Assembly: GCA_001462245.1 (NCBI GenBank)
Contig: LIUG01000132.1
Span: 10,396 to 53,467, forward strand
Direction of reading: 5' to 3'
Source of the DNA: Candidatus Fibrimonas termitidis
Lineage (GTDB): Bacteria; Fibrobacterota; Fibrobacteria; Fibrobacterales; Fibrobacteraceae
Length of the DNA stretch: 43,072 nt
Position 1 is the stretch's first letter; every line of letters starts with the position of its first letter. A model generated the notes under the pieces. The model saw only the letters and a program-made list of their open reading frames with translations. It ran no database searches and was not told where the DNA came from. The position numbers and the translations under genes were made by a program. This document shows positions 1 to 7,921 of this stretch, one piece after another.

Positions 1-213
1 AGAAGAATTAGAGTTGCCACCGCAAATGTAATAATCGCTGTAACCCACTCCGCCGTAATCATTGCACTGATCTCTGCTCATATACTCGCACCCGCCATAG
101 TAACGGCAATAGACAGCCTCCCAGTCATCAAACAGCGGAAGTTCATCCACATTCTCGCCGCCGCAGCCAAAAATCGCTAAAGCAGCACACACAGAAAACA
201 AAAACTTCTTCAT
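1..213 (-). CDS. Putative lipoprotein, N-terminal part only (runs off the left edge)
   Basis: The frame is open from an ATG at 213 to the window edge (71 codons seen). It begins MKKFLFSVCAALAIFGCGG, a short lipoprotein signal with a lipobox (A-I-F-G-C, Cys at residue 17). The mature part is rich in Tyr, Gly and Cys (motifs CRYYGGCEY and CNDYGGVGYSDYYICGG), which suggests disulfides in a secreted or outer-membrane lipoprotein. The start codon overlaps the stop of the upstream barrel gene as ATGA, so the two are probably co-transcribed and translationally coupled. I do not recognise the family. Confidence 0.75.
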   Translation of the reverse strand, partial: MKKFLFSVCAALAIFGCGGENVDELPLFDDWEAVYCRYYGGCEYMSRDQCNDYGGVGYSDYYICGGNSNSS

Positions 214-1670
214 AGATTTACCCCTAAATTAAAGCCAAATGTGCGGTTGTAAAATTCATAATTATCATAAGTCCAGAAATCCAAGCCATAATCATAAAAT
301 ATACCTACGTAAAACATGCCTATATCAAAGCCAAAACCAGTGCTGATGCCTACATCAAGATTGTTGTATTCAACTTCAATATCATGCGCTGTAACACATT
401 TGCTCACATACGGACCAACATTAAGCCGGAGCGCAGAAATCTTAAACGAAAACAGTAAAGGAACTTCAATATTGTGCTGAGTAGAAACTCTGCCTGCATT
501 ATCTTCCGCTCCTTTTTGGATATACATAACACCGGGCTGAATATGGAACCAATCTATAGGAGCTATGTCAAGAACTAAGCCCGCTTGAAAACCTAAGATG
601 GGATTATAAGAACCATTAGCATTAAGGGCTGGATAATCTACGTATATATGCGAAAGATTCAAGCCTGTCCTAAAACCAAGAGACACTATTTTCCTGCCTC
701 CCTCATCACCCGAATCGCCTTCCTCTTCCTCATCGGCAACCGGCTGCGTATAAGGCTCATCAACAACGCACTCGTCATTAGCAGCCTTAGCCTTCAACTC
801 GTTTACAAGCTCATTCACATTAAGCCCGCTAATAATGCCGGGAAGCTTTTTAACATCCAAACTGCCGCCAGCAGATGCCGCATTCATAACATTCTGCAAA
901 AATTTCTCAATGGGCTTAATATACTCCTCTGCGCCATCCGGCAATTTCTTCTTGATGCCGTTAATCGTGCATTCCTTCATAAACGGCACAGGCTGCGGCG
1001 CCGCGCCCTTCTTGCCAAAGGGAGACATAGCCAAAGCCATATCCTTGGCCAAGGTGCCGGAGCAGTCCTTCAACTGAGGGAGAATGCTGCTCTGTATCTT
1101 GGAAAGAATCTCGTTGATGTTCAGCTTGTTTGAGCACTCCTTTTTGGCTGCCATTGGGGGAACTACAGGAGCAGGAGTTGCGGGAGGAGGCACAGGAGCT
1201 GCAGGCTCTGGGCTTGGGGACTGCTGCCGGAAAAGCTGGCTGACAAGCTCATTGGAAGCACGGGCAAGGTCATCTAGGGATTTAAGAGAACGGTCTAGAG
1301 AGGCACTCCTGATTGCCTCGGCATCGGAGGTCTTTATTATGCGGGCAAAGATGGAATAGGAGCCAAACACCTCGGTAAGGCTCACTACGCAAACATAGTC
1401 CGCGCCATGCCGCTTGCCCGTCTGGGATATTTGGCTTACACCCTCCTCATTGTTTTTCGCAAGCTCCTTGTAAAAGGTTTCCGAATCCTTTATCTCCGCA
1501 TACTTGTCGCTTTGCGTAATTGACGCAAGCAGCTTGTTGCCAAAGGACTTGTTTATGTTGGCTTCGCTGGCACCGAACACATAGACGGCTATTTTTTCTG
1601 GTTGCTCCTGCGCAAATGCGCTCAAAAAGCAGGCGAAGATGAGAGCGAAAGTATATTTATTACGGCTCAT
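210..1670 (-). CDS. Outer-membrane beta-barrel protein (PorT-like) with N-terminal periplasmic domain
   Basis: 486 aa with a cleavable signal (residues 1-20, ending SAFA-Q). Residues about 25-145 form an alpha/beta domain (KIAVYVFGASE, ADYVCVVSL) resembling the periplasmic nucleotide- or peptidoglycan-associated domains that precede barrels in this phylum. A proline-rich linker follows (about 152-172), then a Cys-containing helical region and an acidic spacer (DEEEEGDSGDEGG). The last 160 residues are alternating hydrophobic strands starting GFRTGLNLSH and ending FGFNLGVNL, typical of the PorT/outer-membrane beta-barrel family. The ATG at 1670 has an AGGAG site 7 nt upstream. It is the first gene of a two-gene unit with the lipoprotein at 213. 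A leaderless 12-codon ORF overlaps its start (see 1660-1698). The substrate is unknown. Confidence 0.8.
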   Translation of the reverse strand: MSRNKYTFALIFACFLSAFAQEQPEKIAVYVFGASEANINKSFGNKLLASITQSDKYAEIKDSETFYKELAKNNEEGVSQISQTGKRHGADYVCVVSLTEVFGSYSIFARIIKTSDAEAIRSASLDRSLKSLDDLARASNELVSQLFRQQSPSPEPAAPVPPPATPAPVVPPMAAKKECSNKLNINEILSKIQSSILPQLKDCSGTLAKDMALAMSPFGKKGAAPQPVPFMKECTINGIKKKLPDGAEEYIKPIEKFLQNVMNAASAGGSLDVKKLPGIISGLNVNELVNELKAKAANDECVVDEPYTQPVADEEEEGDSGDEGGRKIVSLGFRTGLNLSHIYVDYPALNANGSYNPILGFQAGLVLDIAPIDWFHIQPGVMYIQKGAEDNAGRVSTQHNIEVPLLFSFKISALRLNVGPYVSKCVTAHDIEVEYNNLDVGISTGFGFDIGMFYVGIFYDYGLDFWTYDNYEFYNRTFGFNLGVNL

Positions 1671-1698
1671 AATGAACTCCTGGGTTATGCATCATCAT
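1660..1698 (-). CDS. Possible leaderless upstream ORF (12 codons) overlapping the barrel gene start
   Basis: A TACATT hexamer at 1711-1706 is followed after 7 nt by ATG-ATG-ATG. The frame reads MMMHNPGVHYEP and stops at 1660-1662, 11 nt inside the coding region of the barrel gene in another frame. The spacing equals that of the leaderless genes in this window, so if transcription starts where predicted the mRNA begins with this ORF. The barrel gene's own AGGAG site lies inside it. It may be a coupling or regulatory uORF, or chance. Confidence 0.35.
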   Translation of the reverse strand: MMMHNPGVHYEP

Positions 1699-1705
1699 GG
1701 TGGCA

Positions 1706-1711
1706 AATGTA
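1706..1711 (-). promoter_or_regulatory. -10-like element TACATT upstream of barrel gene
   Basis: Reads TTTTTTC-TACATT on the minus strand, 36 nt ahead of the ATG at 1670 and 7 nt ahead of the ATG triplet of the upstream ORF. No convincing -35 was found. Confidence 0.5.
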
Positions 1712-1728
1712 GAAAAAATTATTGTAAC

Positions 1729-2640
1729 CTAAAAATAAAGGCTCACGCCAAAAATATGGTTTGCTCCCAAGGCTGTGCGATTTTGGTAGGCGTATTCCAC
1801 CTCTATAAAGCTGAGTTTAATCGCTAAACCGGCATTCAGGGCGTCGTTTTCTTCGCCGGAGATAGGATAGCCGAGGCGTAGAGAAAATAGTTCTTTGAAC
1901 ATTATTTCCAAACCTGTGCGAAATTCTTCGGCGGAATCGTTTCTTCTGTATATGTCTGCGGAAAGGGCACCTACAAAGCCGAGAGGCAATGCGCAGTTTG
2001 CCGTTATGCCGGCTTGCACGGAAAGAGGAGCTACTTCTTTTGTTTCGGAAAAAATCCAGCCAAAATTATTGAAAACCGCTCCGAATGCAAAATTTTTCAG
2101 CAGATTGTACTTAACTCCACCGTCAAATAAAATTCCGCTCTCGTGGTAATCCTCTATGTTTTGGCTCGCATAGCGGGCGGTAAGTCCTGCGCTCATTGAG
2201 TTGAAAGTCCTCGCTATTCCAAGTTGCGCCGCCATAGTTCCGGCCGTATAAGAAAGCCCATCTGCGGTTAAGCCGTCTTCCGTGTAACCTTGGATTTCAT
2301 CGTAGTTCAAAGATTCTACGCCTGTAGTTAAATGCCAATCTCCAAAAACGGAACCGGCTAGCATTGATACTCTGCTTGCGCCTACCAAATTTGAAAATTC
2401 CACACGTGAAAAACTTATAACAGGAGAATTGACTGCTGTTCCTGCTAGCGGGTTTCTCATCGTTTCGCCGGCATTTCTAGGGCTTGCTATGCCGGCTCCC
2501 GCAAGCGCTGCTTGCCTAGGCTCAGTTGGCATGGAGAGCATTTTCATGGTGTTAGCTCCATCTTCCACATGCCAATACTCGCCGGAATGCGCAAAACCGG
2601 CAAGGAATAAGATGAAGAAGGCTGGAAAACGGCGAGACAC
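1729..2640 (-). CDS. PorV/PorQ-family outer-membrane protein, predicted leaderless with GTG start
   Basis: 303 aa with a signal peptide (about residues 1-19, ending GFAHS-G). The segment after it (KMLSMPTEPRQAALAGAGIA, then NPLAGTA) matches the start of PorV/PorQ-type barrels, where the first strand runs into an N-P-A/L-G-rich turn. The rest is amphipathic strands ending NHIFGVSLYF with a terminal aromatic, as expected for BAM substrates. In Bacteroidetes such proteins serve type IX secretion; no other secretion genes lie nearby, so that role is not supported here. The start is GTG at 2640: a TATATT hexamer lies 6 nt upstream and there is no Shine-Dalgarno site, which fits a leaderless mRNA. 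It is divergent from the SPOR lipoprotein. Confidence 0.75.
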   Translation of the reverse strand: MSRRFPAFFILFLAGFAHSGEYWHVEDGANTMKMLSMPTEPRQAALAGAGIASPRNAGETMRNPLAGTAVNSPVISFSRVEFSNLVGASRVSMLAGSVFGDWHLTTGVESLNYDEIQGYTEDGLTADGLSYTAGTMAAQLGIARTFNSMSAGLTARYASQNIEDYHESGILFDGGVKYNLLKNFAFGAVFNNFGWIFSETKEVAPLSVQAGITANCALPLGFVGALSADIYRRNDSAEEFRTGLEIMFKELFSLRLGYPISGEENDALNAGLAIKLSFIEVEYAYQNRTALGANHIFGVSLYF

Positions 2641-2646
2641 GTATCT

Positions 2647-2652
2647 AATATA
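2647..2652 (-). promoter_or_regulatory. -10-like TATATT, leaderless start of the PorV-like gene
   Basis: Minus strand reads TTTAC-TATATT-AGATAC-GTG: 6 nt between the hexamer and the start codon. Confidence 0.55.
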
Positions 2653-2662
2653 GTAAACTTTC

Positions 2663-2668
2663 TATATT
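2663..2668 (+). promoter_or_regulatory. -10-like TATATT for the SPOR lipoprotein gene
   Basis: Plus strand reads CTTTC-TATATT, then a 19-nt leader with an ACGGAG ribosome-binding site ahead of the ATG at 2688. It is back-to-back with the divergent element at 2647-2652. Confidence 0.5.
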
Positions 2669-2687
2669 TCCCATAACGGAGTTTTAT

Positions 2688-3479
2688 ATGAAAAAAAGTT
2701 TCATTTTAGCAGTTGTAGTTATATCTTCGGTTTTTTTCTTTGCCTGCGAAGAAGAATCTATTCCGGTTCCATTGCCCCCCCCACCGCCCATTGCGCAAGA
2801 CACGGAATTTCCTGCTCCGCCACCACCGCAAAACAATGTTGCAGAGGTTGCAACTGTCAACTCAAACACAGACATTCGTCCTGAAATTCCTACTCGTCCC
2901 GAAACTCCTCCCGCAGTGATGCAACGTCAGTCGTCCCCGGTTTTCGATGAAGAAGATGCCGTTCAACTGAAATCCGGCGGGTACACTATTCAGGTGGCGG
3001 TTTTCCCAAGTGAAGCATCTGCAAAAACTCTAGTCAAAAAAATGGCGGCAAATGGAATCAATTCATACTATGCAAAGGTTAACAATCCGGCACAGTTGCT
3101 CGGTACCTATTACAGAGTTAGGGTAGGATATTTCAATAAGAGAGCAGCTGCAGAAACATTTGCCAGAACAAAGTTGGAACCACATGGTTATGCATGGTGG
3201 GTGGATGGTAGAAAAAATGATAATGTCGGCAATTTTGAGCAAAGCGTAAGCAGCAAAGAACCCACCGATCCCACATTAGAAGAGGCAAAGCGAGCATATA
3301 AAGAAATGGTCAAAGAAGCCGCTAAAGAAGCTGCGAAGGAAGCTGCGATGAAAGAAGCGAGAAAGGAAGCAACCAAAGAAGCTGCGAAGGAGGCCGCTAA
3401 AGAAACGGCAAAGGAAGCAGCGAAGGGAACACCGCCCCCGCCGCCGCCGCCGCCCCCCCCTAAAACGAAGAAAAAATAA
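2688..3479 (+). CDS. SPOR-domain lipoprotein with KEAA-repeat and polyproline tail
   Basis: 263 aa. A lipoprotein signal ends VFFFAC (Cys20). A proline-rich stretch follows (about 25-85), then a SPOR domain (about 94-175; GYTIQVAVFPSEASAKTLVK and YYRVRVGYFNKRAAAETFA). SPOR domains bind denuded glycan strands at division septa, so a septal or wall-binding role is likely. After it comes a long charged helix built of K-E-A-A repeats (about 205-246), reminiscent of TolA/TonB-like periplasmic spacers, then ten prolines and a basic end. The gene contains two runs of eight C (2775-2782 and 3453-3460). It has its own promoter and ACGGAG site, and ends convergently with the next minus-strand gene, 6 nt apart. 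Confidence 0.8.
   Translation: MKKSFILAVVVISSVFFFACEEESIPVPLPPPPPIAQDTEFPAPPPPQNNVAEVATVNSNTDIRPEIPTRPETPPAVMQRQSSPVFDEEDAVQLKSGGYTIQVAVFPSEASAKTLVKKMAANGINSYYAKVNNPAQLLGTYYRVRVGYFNKRAAAETFARTKLEPHGYAWWVDGRKNDNVGNFEQSVSSKEPTDPTLEEAKRAYKEMVKEAAKEAAKEAAMKEARKEATKEAAKEAAKETAKEAAKGTPPPPPPPPPPKTKKK
3298..3428 (+). repeat. KEAA-coding tandem repeats
   Basis: Imperfect repeats of AAAGAAGC(C/T)GC-type units encode K-E-A-A-K-E-A-A. They are coding low-complexity sequence, not a CRISPR or intergenic array. Confidence 0.8.
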
Positions 3480-3485
3480 TGAGCG

Positions 3486-3896
3486 TTATCTCACAAAGTA
3501 TTCATGGAATTCTTTTCCCAAAAATTGCGATTTGCCGTTTTTAGCTAAGTTTTCCAAATTGCTGAATTTAAAAGGAGCATCAAAGATATATTCCCTTAAA
3601 TGGTGGGTAGCCATCCGCCTTTCGTATCTGAAAGGCTGATTATACCATACAGTGCGTATATTGGCATTCGTTATGTATTCCAAACTTGAGTTTGCTTTAT
3701 ACACCCAAAAAGTATCGGCTTCGGCTGCACGAGACCACTTTATGTAAAGCGAATCGCCTTTTGCCGTGCCATATCGAATACCAGCCTTATAAAAACCGGG
3801 CGGAACTTTACCGTCCACAAGAATACCTGTCCTAGGCAGCTCTTGCGCAAAAGCCACGCCGATTAAAAACAGCATACATAAAAATTTATTCAGCAT
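3486..3896 (-). CDS. Small secreted protein of unknown function
   Basis: 136 aa from the ATG at 3896 ([18 protein letters not shown], a signal peptide cleaved near VAFA-Q). I prefer this start over one 30 nt further up because it gives a clean signal and has a GGAGG 3 nt upstream. The mature protein ([33 protein letters not shown]) is beta-rich and aromatic; no family is recognised. It begins 11 nt inside the 3' end of recA, so it is probably expressed from the recA transcript. Confidence 0.65.
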   Translation of the reverse strand: MLNKFLCMLFLIGVAFAQELPRTGILVDGKVPPGFYKAGIRYGTAKGDSLYIKWSRAAEADTFWVYKANSSLEYITNANIRTVWYNQPFRYERRMATHHLREYIFDAPFKFSNLENLAKNGKSQFLGKEFHEYFVR

Positions 3897-4950
3897 CGTC
3901 CTCCGAGGATATTTGAAACACTTCAATCTCTTTTTTGTGATCGCGAATTTTCTTTTCGATTTCTTTGGAAATTTCTGCGTTTTCTTTTAAATACTGAAGC
4001 ACATTGGGGCGGCCCTGCCCTATTCTCTCACCGTTATATGAGAACCATGAACCGCTCTTTTGGATGAATTCCAAGTCAACCGCCAAGTCTAGTATGGAGG
4101 CTTCTTTTGAAATTCCCTGCCCGTAGAGAATATCGAATTCGCATTGGGTAAAAGGCGGCGCAACCTTGTTTTTCACTACCTTGACCTTGGTACGGTTGCC
4201 AACGGAATTTTCCCCTTCTTTTATGGTGCTTACACGCCGAATATCCAAGCGCTGGGTTGCGTAGAATTTAAGGGCATTGCCGCCCGTTGTTGTTTCGGGA
4301 TTGCCGAACATAACGCCTATTTTCATGCGGAGCTGGTTGATGAAAATCAGAGCCGTATTTGACTTGTTGAGCAAGCCCGTCAATTTGCGAAGAGCCTGGC
4401 TCATAAGCCTCGCTTGCAAGCCCATATGGCTATCGCCCATTTCGCCGTTTATTTCCGCTTGAGGAACAAGGGCTGCAACAGAATCCACAACTATGAGATC
4501 TATAGCACCGGAACGAACCAGAGTTTCGCATATATCAAGGGCTTGTTCGCCCGTATCGGGTTGGGAAACCAGCAAGCTGTCTATGTCAACTCCGAGCTTG
4601 CGGGCGTAGCTTGCGTCAAAGGCGTGTTCGGCATCTATAAATGCAGCGACCCCGCCTGCCTTCTGGGCTTCTGCAATGCAGTGCAAAGTGAGCGTAGTTT
4701 TGCCGGAAGATTCCGGCCCATAGATTTCAATTATTCTTCCTCTCGGAATGCCGCCTACTCCAAGGGCTACATCCAACTGGATGCAACCGGTTGATATTAC
4801 GGGTATTTCCGCAATGGGTTCTTTGCCCAAAGTCATAATGGCACCCTTGCCGTGGCTCTTTTCTATCTGCGCCACAGCGGCTTCCACCGCTTTTGCCTTT
4901 TCCGGAGAAAGCGTGCTTTTGCTTTCCTTGCTAACTGCTTTTTTAGACAT
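3886..4950 (-). CDS. recA: Recombinase A
   Basis: 354 aa, normal RecA length. It is the ATP-dependent DNA strand-exchange protein of homologous recombination and SOS co-protease. Walker A is GPESSGKTT (about residues 79-87), Walker B is [10 protein letters not shown], and loops L1/L2 ([37 protein letters not shown]) and the [15 protein letters not shown]-terminal segment are intact. The acidic tail ends SEDDAE. A TATATT element at 4985-4980 and an AAGGAAGG site precede the ATG. I saw no clear LexA-type box upstream, only the 10-bp palindrome AACATATGTT at 5028-5037. A small secreted protein gene overlaps its end. Confidence 0.97.
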   Translation of the reverse strand: MSKKAVSKESKSTLSPEKAKAVEAAVAQIEKSHGKGAIMTLGKEPIAEIPVISTGCIQLDVALGVGGIPRGRIIEIYGPESSGKTTLTLHCIAEAQKAGGVAAFIDAEHAFDASYARKLGVDIDSLLVSQPDTGEQALDICETLVRSGAIDLIVVDSVAALVPQAEINGEMGDSHMGLQARLMSQALRKLTGLLNKSNTALIFINQLRMKIGVMFGNPETTTGGNALKFYATQRLDIRRVSTIKEGENSVGNRTKVKVVKNKVAPPFTQCEFDILYGQGISKEASILDLAVDLEFIQKSGSWFSYNGERIGQGRPNVLQYLKENAEISKEIEKKIRDHKKEIEVFQISSEDDAE

Positions 4951-4979
4951 ACTGCCTTCCTTTTTGTTTTGTTAGCCTA

Positions 4980-4985
4980 AATATA
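4980..4985 (-). promoter_or_regulatory. -10-like TATATT upstream of recA
   Basis: Reads TTTAC-TATATT on the minus strand, with a 29-nt leader containing AAGGAAGG before the recA ATG. The -35 region is not canonical. Confidence 0.5.
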
Positions 4986-5062
4986 GTAAAAAAACACTGA
5001 ACAAAAAAGCAGTAGTAGTATTTTGCAAACATATGTTGACGTTTAACATGGAAAACTCCGTT

Positions 5063-5596
5063 TCACCTCGCCTGTGGTGGTTGTTGCAGTAAAGTATTTG
5101 AACCTTTTATAATTACTCCCTCGTGCCATAAAAGCCAGGATTTTCGGGAAAGCCCGGCGGAATAACCGCCTAGCTTGCCGTCTGCGGCTATAATTCTGTG
5201 GCAGGGTATTAAAATCGGAATGTTATTCTGCCCGCAGATATTTGCGCATGCTCTAACGGAACTGGGTTTACCTGCCAAGTATGCCAGCTCCGAATAACTT
5301 ATGCTTGCAATCGGGTAGGTATTCGGCAAGGAGTAGATAGCTCCCCAAACTCTTTTCTGAAAAGCCGAGCCTTCTAAGTCCAAAGGTATTTTTGAGCGAA
5401 GCTGATTAAACGCTCCCCACTGTTTGGCAAAATAACTATTGAGAACAGAAACGCAAAGAGCCATGCAGCTTCTGGAGTCTTCATTTTTGGGAGCTATAGG
5501 CGCAGGTTCCCGTTCCTCCGATAAAAATCTTATTGCGCGGAGGCCCTTTTCGGAAGCCTCTATGCGTAAAACTCCTATTGGAGAAATATAATCCAA
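5063..5596 (-). CDS. ogt: Methylated-DNA--protein-cysteine methyltransferase
   Basis: 177 aa. It transfers the alkyl group from O6-alkylguanine to its own cysteine. The active site is IPCHRII (motif P-C-H-R), followed by GKLGGYSAGLSRKSWLL, the conserved C-terminal signature; RVWGAIYSLP matches the DNA-binding helix region. The start is TTG at 5596 (DYISPIGVLRIEAS) with an AGAGG site; it begins 10 nt after pilC and is probably in the pilT-pilC transcript. Symbol by family; ogt and Ada-C types are not distinguished. Confidence 0.93.
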   Translation of the reverse strand: MDYISPIGVLRIEASEKGLRAIRFLSEEREPAPIAPKNEDSRSCMALCVSVLNSYFAKQWGAFNQLRSKIPLDLEGSAFQKRVWGAIYSLPNTYPIASISYSELAYLAGKPSSVRACANICGQNNIPILIPCHRIIAADGKLGGYSAGLSRKSWLLWHEGVIIKGSNTLLQQPPQAR

Positions 5597-5605
5597 AGCA
5601 ACCTC

Positions 5606-6808
5606 TTATTGTACAGCATCGCCTAAGCTGAACATCGGCATATACATTGCAACCAATATAAAGCCTATGAATCCGCCTAGGAATACAATTATTAATGGTT
5701 CTATCATGGAGGTTAAAGTATCAACAGCCGCATCAACTTCTTCATCAAAAAAATCAGCAACCTTTATCAGCATATTGCCGAGACCGCCTGTTCTTTCGCC
5801 TACCGCAGTCATTTGAATTACCATTGGCGGGAAAATTTTTGTTTCGGTCATTGGCTCTGCTATGGGTTTTCCGCCCTGTATTGAACGCTGAATGTACATT
5901 ATGGATTTTTCAACCTTGGTATTGCCGGCCGTTTTTGCGGTTACGGTTAAAGAGTCCGTAATTGCAACACCCGCATTTAAGAGAGTGCCAAGCGTACGTG
6001 AAAAGCGAGCGATGGTCGATTTGGTCAGCAAATCGCCAAAAAGCGGGGCTTTAAGCATGGCACCGTCAAAAGCCAATCGAAATTTCGGAACATTGAGCAA
6101 ATATCTAATCGTAACTATAGACGCAATTATACAGAGGAACCATATCAAAAATTTCTCTCTAACAACATCCGACAGACCCATGACAAGCCTTGTGGGCCAA
6201 GGCAAAGCGATGCCTGCATCGCCGAATATGGAGGTGAATTGCGGAATAACAAAAGTGAGCATTATTATCACAACAATAAAGGCGACTATGGCTACCATAG
6301 CGGGGTATGTCATGGCTTTTTTAACTTTTCTTTTCAGTCTTTCAGTAGCTTCTTGGTATTCGGCAAGCCTTAACAAAATTCCATCCAGAATACCGCCGGC
6401 TTCGCCGGCCGCAACCATATGAACATAAAGCTTGTCAAATACCTTCGGGTGCAAAGTCAGGGCATCCGCAAGAGAAGAACCGCCATTGATGGATTGCGTA
6501 ACTTTGTGTATAACGCTTTTGAGCGATGGATTTGTAGCTTGTTCTTCCAAAATGGTAAGCGATTGAATTATAGGCAAGCCGGCATTGCTCATGGCGGAAA
6601 ATTGTCTTGTAAATCTGGCAATTTCCTTTGATTTTATTCCGGTGCCCAAGGCCGGCAGTTTTATTTCGGCGGGCTTCTTCTTTATGCTTTGGATGGTCAA
6701 GTGCCTGCGGATAAGCATACCGCGGGCTTCTTCAATATCTCTCGCTTCCAATTGCCCATCAAAATTCTGACCTGTGGTGGAAACGGCTTTATATCGGTAA
6801 ATAGGCAT
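5606..6808 (-). CDS. pilC: Type IV pilus inner-membrane platform protein PilC (T2SF family)
   Basis: 400 aa, usual length. An N-terminal RYKA..TGQNFDGQLEA segment is followed by two T2SF domains (about 68-190 and 270-392), each with a hydrophobic hairpin (MVAIVAFIVVIIMLTFVIP; MIEPLIIVFLGGFIGFILVAMY-type). Conserved features include FTRQFSAMSNAGLPI, GEAGGILDGIL and GERTGGLGNML. PilC forms the membrane platform on which the assembly and retraction ATPases act. It directly abuts pilT (stop and start adjacent), indicating one operon. No pilB, pilin or secretin gene is in the window. Confidence 0.95.
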   Translation of the reverse strand: MPIYRYKAVSTTGQNFDGQLEARDIEEARGMLIRRHLTIQSIKKKPAEIKLPALGTGIKSKEIARFTRQFSAMSNAGLPIIQSLTILEEQATNPSLKSVIHKVTQSINGGSSLADALTLHPKVFDKLYVHMVAAGEAGGILDGILLRLAEYQEATERLKRKVKKAMTYPAMVAIVAFIVVIIMLTFVIPQFTSIFGDAGIALPWPTRLVMGLSDVVREKFLIWFLCIIASIVTIRYLLNVPKFRLAFDGAMLKAPLFGDLLTKSTIARFSRTLGTLLNAGVAITDSLTVTAKTAGNTKVEKSIMYIQRSIQGGKPIAEPMTETKIFPPMVIQMTAVGERTGGLGNMLIKVADFFDEEVDAAVDTLTSMIEPLIIVFLGGFIGFILVAMYMPMFSLGDAVQ

Positions 6809-7894
6809 TTACGCAGAACCCCCTTTCCTTAATTCCCTCTCGATCAATAATTTTTCCAAATTCTCCGGATTCGACGACTTTCCCATGGCAACTAGCCTAT
6901 CAATTTGCCTAGCTATAACTAAATCCGCAAGCTTCATGTTCATGGTGTTCATGCCGAATTTTTGGCTGATTTCAATTATGGATTCTATTTGGTGAACTTT
7001 ATCGTCTCTTATCAAGGCGCGAATTGAGGGCAAAACATTCATTATTTCGTAAGCCATAACTCGGCCACCCCCTAGCTTGGGTACAAGGGTTTGGCAAATA
7101 ACGCCTTGGAGCACAAATGAGAGCTGTGTTCTGATGGTCTGCTGCTCGCCCTTGGGGAATGCGTCTATTATGCGGTTTATGGTTTGAACGGTTGAATTTG
7201 TGTGCAAAGTAGCAAAGGCCAAATGCCCGGTTTCCGAAATGGTCAAAGCGGCACGCATTGTCTCTGTATCGCGCATTTCGCCTATAAGCACAACGTCGGG
7301 ATCTTGGCGGAGCGCCATTTTAAGCGCTTGGGCAAAGCTGGCGGTATCATTGCCCACTTCGCGCTGATTCACCATGCAGTTTTGATGGGTATGCAGAAAT
7401 TCTATAGGATCTTCTATTGTGATAATATGCTCATGCCGTTCCTTGTTCACTTTATCTATCATGGCGGCCAGAGTTGTTGATTTGCCGCTTCCTGTGGCTC
7501 CTGTCACAAGAACCAAGCCGGATGGGCGTTTTGTGAAATCTGCCATGACCTTTGGCAGCCCAAGTTCTTCAAAGGTTCTAATGCGAATGGGAATTATACG
7601 GAGCGCAAGACCCACGCAACCTCTTTGCAGATAAGCATTGGCACGGAATCTGGCGAGATTGGCTATGCCGAATGAAAAGTCGCATTCCTTGTTTTGCTCA
7701 AAAGACTTGCGTTGGACTTCGTTCATAAGGCTGTAAGCCATTCGCATAGTATCTTGCGGAGCTAATTTTTCTTCGCCAAGCGGCTGCAATCTGCCATGCA
7801 AGCGAACTAGAGGCGGAACGCCAACCGTGAAATGCAAATCCGAGCATTCCATTTTCACCATTTGGGTGAGCAGGTCTTGGACATTATAGGGCAT
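6809..7894 (-). CDS. pilT: Type IV pilus retraction ATPase PilT
   Basis: 361 aa hexameric secretion-type ATPase driving pilus retraction. Visible motifs: Walker A GATGSGKSTT, Asp box IITIEDPIEF, Walker B DPDVVLIGEMRD, His box GHLAFATLHTN, and SIRALIRD, the equivalent of the PilT-specific AIRNLIRE motif, which argues for PilT over PilB. The ATG at 7894 is 6 nt after a TACATT hexamer and lacks a Shine-Dalgarno site, so the mRNA is predicted leaderless. The promoter lies right at the end of dapF. It heads pilT-pilC-ogt. Confidence 0.96.
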   Translation of the reverse strand: MPYNVQDLLTQMVKMECSDLHFTVGVPPLVRLHGRLQPLGEEKLAPQDTMRMAYSLMNEVQRKSFEQNKECDFSFGIANLARFRANAYLQRGCVGLALRIIPIRIRTFEELGLPKVMADFTKRPSGLVLVTGATGSGKSTTLAAMIDKVNKERHEHIITIEDPIEFLHTHQNCMVNQREVGNDTASFAQALKMALRQDPDVVLIGEMRDTETMRAALTISETGHLAFATLHTNSTVQTINRIIDAFPKGEQQTIRTQLSFVLQGVICQTLVPKLGGGRVMAYEIMNVLPSIRALIRDDKVHQIESIIEISQKFGMNTMNMKLADLVIARQIDRLVAMGKSSNPENLEKLLIERELRKGGSA

Positions 7895-7900
7895 TGGAGT

Positions 7901-7906
7901 AATGTA
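7901..7906 (-). promoter_or_regulatory. -10-like TACATT, leaderless start of pilT
   Basis: Minus strand TTTTTTTC-TACATT-ACTCCA-ATG; 6-nt spacing, no ribosome-binding site. Confidence 0.6.
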
Positions 7907-7921
7907 GAAAAAAACTCCTTC

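Noticed and set aside
3298-3428. CRISPR-like or intergenic repeat array
   Set aside because: The repeats are in frame and encode a K-E-A-A helix; there are no regular spacers.
5028-5060. LexA box upstream of recA
   Set aside because: Only the short palindrome AACATATGTT is visible; no spaced TGC...GCA or CGAAC-type box could be supported.
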